DNA of 9,809 bases from Firmicutes bacterium CAG:475 (lineage in GTDB: Bacteria > Bacillota > Clostridia > Christensenellales > CAG-917). This document shows positions 1 to 8,900 of this stretch, piece after piece. The stretch lies in the NCBI GenBank assembly GCA_000434435.1, contig FR895500.1, positions 1-9,809 of the forward strand, in the 5' to 3' direction. The notes under the pieces were generated by a model, which saw nothing but the letters and a program-made list of their open reading frames with translations, was not told the DNA's origin and made no database searches. Each line of letters opens with the position of its first letter. The first letter of the stretch is position 1. The translations under genes were made by a program, and so were the position numbers.

Positions 1-2769
1 AGCGTCGTGTTCAACGTAGGCTCGAGCGGCGTTTTGTCCTACAAGCCCGTGCTTTTGGACAATGCGGGCAACGCTATCACCCTGCTCGATGGCGACGACA
101 CGGATTTCAAAGCGAATATCACCGCCGGTTCTTACGTTTTGTCGGGAGATTTTTATCCCTCAACCGCAACCAACGTGCGCGCAACGTACAAGACGGCAAA
201 CGGCGACGCAATCAAAATCAACGAAGTCAGCGGCAAAATCAACGCTCACTTCGAAACGGACGGCATAGTGTCGATAATCGTCAAAGACGCTTTCGGCAAC
301 GACGTGGAAAAGACGATAAAACTGAACGTATCGCGCTCGGGCGAAGTGATGATAAACGGTCGGGAAGCGTCGAAAAACAAAAACGATACCGCAACCGTAA
401 CCGCGCCCTTGGGCACGACGAGTTTTACGCTGTATATAGACAGCAAAGACGCAGAATCCAACGATATTCGCATATCCGGCGCAAAAGACGCGGAATATAC
501 GGTGCGCAAATTGAGCGGAGCAAGCGACAGCGCGTACGCAATCGACGTCGCTTTGTCGGAAGCGGTCAACTCCCCCATAGAAGGTTTGCTGTACACGATA
601 AGAATCAACTCGTCTTCCGTCTACTATTTCAAACTGTCCTTTGCCGACTACGCGTTTTCGGTGTACTCGTTCGGAAACTCGGACGGCAACGCCGACCTTG
701 TGTTGCTCGACGAAACGACGACTCAATTCTCCGTGTCTTCCGACCCCGACGACGATTTGAGTTTCAGCTGGCGCATAGCCGACGAAACGTTTGCTCAAAT
801 AGGCGAACAATCGGGCAAATACTGCTTCATATCGGCAATCGCAAGCGGAAAAACCAAATTGCATATCGATTGGCAAAAGATTGAAAACGGCGCGGTGAAA
901 TCGAGCGGAACGATAACGAGAAACCTTATCGTCACAAAGCCGTACACTTCCATCATGTTCAACGAAACCGCCGCCTCGCACGGACTCGGCAAACTTGCAA
1001 TCGCAAACCAAAAGTTCGAAAACGGCAGTATCGTATCCGCGGAATATATAACAAAACTTTTCAACAACGTTCTTGGCAAAGATACGTCGCAAGAAGAAAT
1101 CGCATATCCGTTTGAAAACATAGTTTTCAAGTCCTCGAACGATTCCGTTCTTTCGGTCGACACGACGGCGAACGGCGTAAAATTCATCGTCAAAGACACC
1201 GGTGAAGTCACCGTAACGGCGGAGTGGATTTACGGCGAACGCTTCGGCGTGAAACCGGCGTCATTCACTTTCAATGCGGTGAACGGCACGTACGTAAAAG
1301 ATTACGACGAACTGAAAAAGGCAACCGCTCTCGGCAAACAAATCGTTTTGCAAGAGGATATTTACCTCGGCGAAAAACTTACCGACGAACAGGGCAACCC
1401 GCTCTACTCCGAAACGGAAACCACGCAAAAATTGCTCTCGCACGTCAAAAAGATAAAGACAACGAGCGATTATAAGTACTACACGAACCTCGGACAAGAA
1501 CAACCCGACGTGTACGTGTGTTTCGAGTTTGAAAACGACGTGTTCGGCAACGGACACTTTATAAGTGCGGAGTATATCACCAATTTGAGAGGCGCGCTTA
1601 CGGACACCGTGCCTGCATACGCGCTCTTCAAAGGTCCGCTCAACTTCGTTGCAGCAAATATGGGTGGCATAGACGTTGCGTCCGTCAAGGCGCAAGACAA
1701 TATATCCTTCCTCGTGCGTAAAAACGGAATCGTGCTTGACAATCTGACTCTTGCGGGCTGCGACGACGATTCGCTCTACACCGTAGACGACGACGGCAAC
1801 AGCAAACTCGAACTTACTCTTCTCAACGAAAAAGGTACTACACTGGAAGTTATGTGCGACGCAACCGTGCGCAACTGCCGTATCAAAAACGGGCGTACCG
1901 CGATGAGAGTGTTCGGAAGAAGCTCGATTGACGCAACCGGCACCGTCAACGCTCAAAAAGAACGCATACGCGTAACAATAGACGGTTGCAGATTGCACAC
2001 CGCAAGAGAATTTATCCTCAAAGTCGGCACGAACAGATATTTGAGAGGAAACGCCGCCAATCTTGCGCCATCCTTCACCGACGCAAGCGGCAAAGCGTAC
2101 GACAAGCACAACACCTCTGCGTGCGACGAATACGCAAACGACGATTATTTCGCAAACAACTATATTCTCACCGACGTAACCCTCAAAGACAGCGTTTTGT
2201 CCACGAGCGGTCTTTTCTCGGTGGGTATGGAAAGTCACTTCTCGGGCGCAATGCTGGATATGCCGACGATGGGATTGAACTATCTCAACGGCTGGGACGG
2301 GCTTGCGGCAACAAGCTATCCTGCACGTCTGCGCCTTGTGGGAAACGTGATTTTGGACGACTGGAAAGAGCTTGCGCAAGTGGACAGCTCCACCCTTATA
2401 GAAGTCAACCTCAAATCCGACCAACAAGGCCTTGCCTGGCTTGAACTCAACATCCCCGAAATGCTCAGAGAGGTGTGCAAGCAAGAAGGCTACGAAAATA
2501 TCATATCCCGTCTTGCAGGCAAAGAATACGTGCACGGCGGCATCGCATTCTACGGCGGCGGCAAAAACTATTCCGTCCTCGACACGAGCGAATACACGTT
2601 CGAGAGTATGAAACAATATCTTGTCAACATAGGCGTGTTGAAAGACTCTAGCGATTCAAACCTCAAAATGCAAGGAGAAATGTTGCCAAAGGCGGCAGGA
2701 GGCGAAAACTTCCGCTTCGTCATGTTTGACGCATCGAGCAAATTCAACGCGGCAAGCAATCACTATTAA
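1..2769 (+). CDS. Large Ig-like / beta-helix surface protein, 5' end missing
   Basis: The frame is open from the first base (AGC GTC, then GTG at 7), and no ribosome binding site precedes that GTG. The gene therefore almost certainly begins left of the window, and about 922 C-terminal residues are seen. The first 1260 bases or so encode low-complexity beta-sandwich (Ig-like) segments. One ends IVSIIVKDAFGNDVEKTIKL near base 330, and a BIG_2-like one (FKSSNDSVLSVD...GEVTVTAEW) lies near 1126-1230. From about 1285 the style becomes a right-handed beta-helix. An FGNGHFI turn near 1546 is followed by PbH1-like rungs DNLTLAGC (about 1738), VRNCRIKNG (about 1867), TIDGCRLHTARE (about 1978) and VTLKDSVLSTSG (about 2179). 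The C-terminal 115 residues look more globular, with no LPXTG, sorting tail or membrane helix, so any anchor would be in the missing N-terminus. Inferred role: extracellular adhesin or envelope protein. The coding frame is secure; the function is not. Confidence 0.85.
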   Translation, partial: SVVFNVGSSGVLSYKPVLLDNAGNAITLLDGDDTDFKANITAGSYVLSGDFYPSTATNVRATYKTANGDAIKINEVSGKINAHFETDGIVSIIVKDAFGNDVEKTIKLNVSRSGEVMINGREASKNKNDTATVTAPLGTTSFTLYIDSKDAESNDIRISGAKDAEYTVRKLSGASDSAYAIDVALSEAVNSPIEGLLYTIRINSSSVYYFKLSFADYAFSVYSFGNSDGNADLVLLDETTTQFSVSSDPDDDLSFSWRIADETFAQIGEQSGKYCFISAIASGKTKLHIDWQKIENGAVKSSGTITRNLIVTKPYTSIMFNETAASHGLGKLAIANQKFENGSIVSAEYITKLFNNVLGKDTSQEEIAYPFENIVFKSSNDSVLSVDTTANGVKFIVKDTGEVTVTAEWIYGERFGVKPASFTFNAVNGTYVKDYDELKKATALGKQIVLQEDIYLGEKLTDEQGNPLYSETETTQKLLSHVKKIKTTSDYKYYTNLGQEQPDVYVCFEFENDVFGNGHFISAEYITNLRGALTDTVPAYALFKGPLNFVAANMGGIDVASVKAQDNISFLVRKNGIVLDNLTLAGCDDDSLYTVDDDGNSKLELTLLNEKGTTLEVMCDATVRNCRIKNGRTAMRVFGRSSIDATGTVNAQKERIRVTIDGCRLHTAREFILKVGTNRYLRGNAANLAPSFTDASGKAYDKHNTSACDEYANDDYFANNYILTDVTLKDSVLSTSGLFSVGMESHFSGAMLDMPTMGLNYLNGWDGLAATSYPARLRLVGNVILDDWKELAQVDSSTLIEVNLKSDQQGLAWLELNIPEMLREVCKQEGYENIISRLAGKEYVHGGIAFYGGGKNYSVLDTSEYTFESMKQYLVNIGVLKDSSDSNLKMQGEMLPKAAGGENFRFVMFDASSKFNAASNHY

Positions 2770-2826
2770 TAAAACAAAAAATACGAAATAGTAAGCATTT
2801 ATATAGAAATCAACCAAAAGACAACT

Positions 2827-2857
2827 TATCGGCAATATGCTCGTTTGCATGCCGATA
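2827..2857. repeat. Inverted repeat 1 (8-bp perfect dyad, 15-base centre)
   Basis: TATCGGCA at 2827-2834 is exactly complementary to TGCCGATA at 2850-2857. Inside, TGC (2838-2840) can pair with GCA (2847-2849), giving an 11-bp hairpin with a 3-base bulge and a 6-base loop as RNA. No T-run follows, so it is not a classical terminator. It could be an operator or a leader RNA structure. Confidence 0.6.
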
Positions 2858-2874
2858 CGATTGCAAAGTATAAG
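2845..2874 (+). promoter_or_regulatory. Weak candidate promoter for the giant lipoprotein gene
   Basis: TTGCAT (2845-2850, 3 of 6 to TTGACA) and TATAAG (2869-2874, 5 of 6 to TATAAT) are spaced 18 bases apart. Transcription would begin near 2881 and leave a leader of about 55 bases. The -35 lies inside inverted repeat 1 and the -10 in the centre of inverted repeat 2, which would suit regulation by a DNA-binding protein. The match is modest and could be chance. Confidence 0.3.
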
Positions 2875-2891
2875 ATAGGATTGCTTTGCAA
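2861..2891. repeat. Inverted repeat 2 (8-bp perfect dyad, 15-base centre)
   Basis: TTGCAAAG at 2861-2868 is exactly complementary to CTTTGCAA at 2884-2891, with a 15-base centre. The overall length (31 bases) and centre are the same as in inverted repeat 1, from which it is separated by only three bases. No T-run follows. It lies about 45 bases upstream of the start codon of the giant gene, so it would be in the leader RNA if transcription starts upstream, or in the promoter/operator if it starts near 2881. Confidence 0.6.
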
Positions 2892-2925
2892 GCGAGGCTA
2901 CTCAAGACCTATTCTTTGGGGAAAG

Positions 2926-2931
2926 AGGAGG
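2926..2931 (+). promoter_or_regulatory. Ribosome binding site that fixes the giant gene's start
   Basis: AGGAGG lies five bases before the ATG at 2937, within the longer purine run AGAGGAGG (2924-2931). It selects this ATG over the in-frame TTG at 2886, which has no such site and would put 17 extra residues before the signal peptide. Confidence 0.9.
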
Positions 2932-2936
2932 TAAAA

Positions 2937-5900
2937 ATGAACAAAAAAACAAGAATAACCGCTGTTTTGTTGACAGTGGTGATTGCTCTGATCTGCGCAA
3001 GCGTATTCGTTGCGTGCAACAAAGACTCGCAATCGCAAGGGGCGAAGGTGCTAATCGGATTCGACGCCAACGACGGAAGCGAAATCCATGCCGAATCCGT
3101 CGATCCCAAAAATATAACTTACGTGCCTAACGCGCGCGTGGGATACGATTTTGCGGGTTGGACGATGGATAAGGACGGCAACGAACCTCTCGATCCGTCC
3201 AAAATCCGACTCGGCACGACTCTTTATGCTCAATGGAAAATCAAGACGTTCTCCGTCAGCTTCTACATCGGTGATACCCTTGTCAAAACCACGACCGCCG
3301 AATACGGAAAAGCCGCGGTTGCGCCCACTGCCGAAAGAATTGCGGATTGCCTTGAAGAAAACGAAATCTTCGTAGGTTGGAACGGCGATTTTTCAAGCGT
3401 AACGAGCGACCTTGCAATCTATGCGAATACCACATTTAAAGAAACCGCCTACACCGTCAATTTCGTAGTCGAGGGCAACGTCGTCAAGACCGCAAGCGGA
3501 AAAGCCGGCAACACTATCGTTTTGCCGCAAACGAACGAATACGAGGACAAAATTCCGACGGGCTTCGTTTTTGCAAAATGGGTTGACGAAAACGGCAAGG
3601 AAATCGAAGCGGACGCAAAATACGCAAAAGACGTAACTTACACCGCAACGTACGCTCTTCAATCTCCGTCCGCACCCGAAATCAACGTGCTGTATCCGCA
3701 AGACAAAACCTCTTTCGTTTACGGCGACGTTTGCAACGCGAGCATTAATAAGGACGTCGCGCCGAGCGGCATAACCTACGTTTACGAGTGGTTTGACGAA
3801 AACGGCAACGCTCTTGCAAGCACACAAGACAACACCGCTTGCGCAATCGAAAACGTGCAGGCAGGCGATAAGCGAATAAGCGTAAAAGTCACCGCTTCAA
3901 AAGACGGTTATACATCCGTGTCGGCAACCGCTTATGCAACGATAAAAGTCGAAAAAGCAACTTTAACCGCAATAATCGACAATATAAACGTCGTTTACGG
4001 TCAAGATTTGCCCGAATACACGCTTCACTTCAACGGCTTTAAGTACGGCGAGAACGAGAGCGTCGTAAACAAGAGCAACGCAACGGTTTCAACCACGTAC
4101 TCTAAAGGTTCGGGCGTTGGCACGTATGCGATTACGCTAAGCGGACTTGTTGCAAGCAACTACAATATCATCGGCGAAAACGGCGCGATAACGGCAACGA
4201 TCAACGTCGACAAAAAAGCTTTGACTATAAAAGATTCCGTTGCGTTTGAAAAGGCATACGACGGAACACCCCTTTCCGCCACCCTTTCAAACGAGTCGAT
4301 AAACGGACTTTTGGACGGCGATACGGCAACGCTCAAAGTCGAAACGAAGGGCAACGTCCCCGCCACGTACGAAAACGAATCGGTGCCGGTGTCGCTCACG
4401 GTTGTTGACAAGGACGGCAACGTCGTTTCTTCAAATTACGAGTTGACCGCAAACGTCGTTGCGACTATCACCCCTGCGGCCATCGTATATACGCAACCGA
4501 GCGACATCGAGCTTACTTACAACCTTCCGATGCCCAAAATCGAAGGCGTTGCGGTAAACACGGAAAACTGCAAAGTTCTTTACAAAACCTCAAACAGCGA
4601 CGACGAGGCTTGGAGCGCAGACGTTCCTACGCTCGTCAACGCAGGCGAGTACACCGTATATTTCCAAATTTCTCGTCAACACTACAAGACCGAAGAAGGC
4701 AGCTTCACCGTCACGATAAACAAGGCAAAACAAACTCTTGACGGAAAACAATATTTTGTAACCTACGGCGAAGAGTTTACGAAAACCCAAGACGTAACCT
4801 ACGTTCTCGGTCAAGAAATAATGTTTACGCTTTCTTGCGAATACAAAGCCGGCAATTCGGCGAGAACTTACGATATCAAGGCAACCGCGGAAGAAAATCC
4901 CAACGTCGAATTGACGATCACCAATTGCAAGCTCACCGTAAATCGCGCCACTCTCGTAATCGAGATGAAAGACAAAACAATCACTTACGGTGCCGCTTTC
5001 GTATCCGACTATTCAATCGTCACGGCAAGCGGCTTGTTTAAAGGCGACGATATAAAAGACGTTATTGCGCTTGGAACAAACTATACTCAAGGCAACGGCA
5101 TCGGAAGATATCAAATCGTTGCAACGCTTACGGATTCGGCAAGCAAAAACTACTATTTGAACACGTACATGTCACCCAACACGAGCGAACTGGTTGTAGA
5201 AAAGAAAACCGCAACTCTCACAATCGAGGGTAAGAGCGTGATTTTCGGTGATGTTGCGCCCTCGTTTACGGCAACGATAAACGACTTGTACGGCAACGAC
5301 GAAATCGAATATACCCTCTCCTGTAGCTACTACAAACCAGGCAGCGGCGTCGGACGTTATCCGATTTCCGCAAACGTGCCCGAGGCTTCGGACGCCAAAA
5401 AGAATGCAAACTATATCGTCAACGTCAACTCGGACGCATATCTCATCGTTGAGAAAAAGCCTATTGCTTTGACGGTGCAAGACGCAACCGTAGTTTACGG
5501 AAACGCAGCACCGACTTTCACCTACACAACGGACACGCCTTTTGTCGAAAGCGACGTGCCTTCAATCACATTGTCATGCTCCTACAAACAAGGCGCAAAG
5601 GTCGGGACGACGTACGCGATTTCCCCGACGATTAACGACAACGGAAATTATGAATATAACCTAACGACCGGCACTCTCACGGTGACGAAGCGCGCCGTAG
5701 TTATCGAGCACGAAGATCACAACTTTGCGTTCAACGACGGTGCAAAGGCAAGTTTCGACGTGGCAGGGCACGTAAAAGACGCGTTTGAAAGCGACGTGTT
5801 CGGCGGTAGCATCCAAACAACGAGCGGCAACATCGCAATCTACGTTGCAAACGGTGCGCTCGGTGAAGATTTCGAGTTTGCAACTCCCCTGTCTATCGTC

Positions 5901-8900
5901 AACAAAGACGGCGAAAACGTCGAAGATTGCTATGTCGTAACCTACCGTCTTACCGTCGAAATCAAAGAAATCACGATAGCTCACACCGTGCGCAACCTCA
6001 CGAATCAGGTTTACGACGGCAATGCGCACGAGGTGTACGTTGAAGTCGAGGAAGGCACGAGCGTCACGTATATCGTGAACGGCATAGAGCAAACGGGCAG
6101 ACCGTCCTTTGTCGACGCAGGCGAATATGTCGTGTCTTTCAGATTGACCAAAGAGGGCGCAACGCCCTACGAGGGAAAATTCACGGTGAAAATCGCAAAG
6201 AAGCATGCGACCGTAACCGCTCAAAATCAAACGGCGATTTTCGGCGACGACTTCACGCTCGGCCAAAGCGCATTCACGCTTGACGGCGTGCTTGAAAAGG
6301 ATACGAGCGATGTCGTCGTTACGCTTGCATGCGACTATAAAGTCGGCAACGACAAAGGCACATACGCCGTGACGGCAACCGCAACGCACAAAAATTACGA
6401 CTTTGCAAGCGTAAACGGCACTCTTACCGTCGGCGCAAAGAAAGTCGTGCTCGATGCAAAAACCTACTCCGTAACCTACGGCGAGGATTGCCCCGAACTT
6501 GTGGGCTTCACGTCGGACTCGGTGAGCGTAACGCTTGACTTTATCACGCTTTCCACGTCTTATATCAAAGGCGAATTCGCAAACGAATACGAGGTGTTTG
6601 CAACCTCGTCGAACGCCAACTACACCGTTGACGCAAGCAAGGTTAAACTTGTCGTGGCAAAGCGCGCGCTTACGCTGACGCTCGTCGAAAGCAGTCTGTT
6701 TGCAACCTACGGAGAGGAAATCGAAATCACATATACGAACGTCGGATTGCTTGCAAACGACGCAAAGCATTTCGGCATCGAATATAAGTCGGGCGACGTT
6801 TGTAAGCCCGTCCCGACAATCCTCGGCGCAGGCTCGTACCAAGTAAAAATCACAATGTCCGACAAAATGGCGCAAAGATACGATTTGTCGGCGGATTCCG
6901 TCACAAACGGCACTTTAAAAGTGCAAAAAGCAAAGTTGAACGTCGGTATCGACACAAATTCGTTGCATATCGTGTTTGGTGAAGACGCAAATCTCGTTGC
7001 GAATTATCGCGGTTTCGTAAACGGTGACGACGCATCCGCCTTGCAAGGCACGCTTGCCTTTGCATGCGACTATCTCACCCAAAAACACGCAGGTTCGTTT
7101 GCAATCTCCATGAGCGGACTGTCTGCGGACAACTATACGATTTCGTACGACAATCCGTATTTGTACGTTGAAAAAGCAGCCGTGAGATTGGAAGGACTTG
7201 CCGACCAAACCACCGTGTACGGACAAGCGTTTACGCCCGCCTCGACGGGTTGTCACGTCACCTACGACGATACTCTCAATCAATATGCAAAAGACAAAAC
7301 GAGCGAAATCGTCATCTCCGTCACGTGCGACTATAAACAAGGCGATGTCGTCGGACTGTACGAAATCCGCGCCACGGGCGAGCATGCCGATTTCGATGTT
7401 TCGGGAGCTCAAAGTTGGCTCACCGTCAACAAAGCGGACTACTCTGCGGACTTTGTCAACGCAGAGATAGCAAAGAACGATTTGAAAGGCACGTACAATC
7501 CTCACACTTCCCTCGACGCGTACAAACTCTCAACGGGCTTTGCGTGGGCAAATGTGTCAATCGTTCCCACTTGCGACAATACGGACGGCTATGACGTGAC
7601 TTTCTGCCAAGACAGCACCAACTACAACGTCTACGAGGCGAAAATCAAAATCCGTCTTGAAAAAGCGGCGGCAAATCTCCGCGTGGACGGCACGCTCGAA
7701 TACGATTGGAGCGGAAGCGCAATTTCGTTTGACACCGTGAAGGCAATGATAAAATCCGACAACACGGACAACGGTTTTGTCATCTCGGTTGCAATCGCGG
7801 CTCCGTCCGGCGTGACGGAAATCAAGGACGGCGGCGTGTACACCCTTGCCGTGTCCATAACCGAAACCGCCAACTACAAAGCGGAAGTCATCAACCCCAC
7901 CCTCAAAGTGAAAGCTGCGGAAGTGAACGGCGTCAAATACACCGTTGAAGACGCCGTGGCGCAAGGCACAACGGCAACCTTGTTCGGAAACGCTTTTATC
8001 GCCAACGACCTTACTATTCCGAGCGGCGTAACCTTGATTTTGCCAAGCGACAGCGACACATATGACGCTATGCCTTCAAAAATAAATAATTTGTATGGTA
8101 GCGGCGAAAAAGGCTTTGTTGATCAAAATAATAACTATATAAAAACCGTGCTCACAATAAAAAATTGTGTTGTCACCGTAAACGGTACTATTTTGATTAG
8201 AGGCCTTCTTGGAGCCGAAGGCGGCATATTGGAAGGACACACTTCTGGATCTCATAGTCAACTTATCAACAACGGTACACTGCAATTTAATAACGGATCT
8301 ACTCTTGTTGCACGTGGATATGTAAAAGGTTCGGGCATTGCTTATTTTAATAATGGATCAAATGTTTACAGCCCGTTTGTCGTAAGAGATTTCCGTGGCG
8401 GTACAAATACAACGACAGTGTTTAGAAAAGGTGGCATTTCTCCGTTCAATCAATACGAGATGCCAAATATTCAATGTGTACAAATTTACTACTACGGTGC
8501 ATCGCACACTGCATACGTGGACTTGTATGCAAGCAGTAAGCACAACACAGATTCAATAACAGTCATCGGCTCAAACGGAATTATCATATTGAAAGACGGA
8601 AACAGTTATTTGCGAAAAACGTACAACGATTCCAAAACCACGTTGACTATTATCGGTAATGCCGAAATCGGAAACTTGGTGTTGACCGTAAGCGGTGTTG
8701 ACGTAAAGATGTCCGACGTTCAATTCCCATTGTCTTGGCTCTATGATATAAATATCGGCGACGGCACCACAGCAACAAACGTAAATGCACCGTATGATTA
8801 TAAGATTTTGACAGGTTGCAACGTCACGGTTGCACAAAACGCTACACTTACAACCAATAAATCCGTAATAATATACAGCACTTTCACAGATACAGAGTTC

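Larger units (their letters stand above)
2770..2936 (+). other. Intergenic leader between the two large genes
   Basis: These 167 bases hold no gene. The first 50 or so are A-rich, with a TATATA at 2800-2805 but no good -35 box. They are followed by two adjacent perfect dyads (2827-2857 and 2861-2891) and a purine-rich stretch ending in a strong Shine-Dalgarno. No hairpin followed by a T-run is present after the upstream stop codon at 2767, so read-through from the upstream gene is possible. I recognise no known riboswitch class here. Confidence 0.7.

Noticed and set aside
7..9. GTG at 7 as the true start of the first gene
   Set aside because: The frame is open to the window edge, no ribosome binding site can be seen, and the encoded residues continue a beta-sandwich pattern instead of a signal peptide.
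160..1092. 310-codon open frame on the minus strand at the left end
   Set aside because: It is antisense to the in-frame beta-sandwich protein, with an artefact-like residue composition and no recognisable domain.
1261..2616. 451-codon open frame on the minus strand inside the first gene
   Set aside because: It is rich in Cys, Phe, Val, His and Arg without domain logic and lies fully antisense to a coherent beta-helix protein. It is explained by the host gene's codon bias, which keeps stop codons out of this antisense frame.
2827..2857. Hairpin as terminator of the first gene
   Set aside because: The stem is perfect but is followed by CGATTGCAAAG, not a T-run.
2886..2936. Upstream TTG start that would add 17 residues to the giant lipoprotein
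   Set aside because: No ribosome binding site precedes it. It lies in inverted repeat 2, and the extra residues would precede a normal signal peptide. ATG 2937 has AGGAGG at ideal distance.
5661..6875. 404-codon open frame on the minus strand inside the giant gene
   Set aside because: It has the same codon-bias artefact composition (Cys, Phe, Val, Arg, Asp) and is antisense to well-formed MBG units.
3954..7437. DNA-level tandem repeat or phase-variable repeat in the MBG array
   Set aside because: The units resemble each other as protein motifs only; at base level they are too diverged and uneven in length for slippage.
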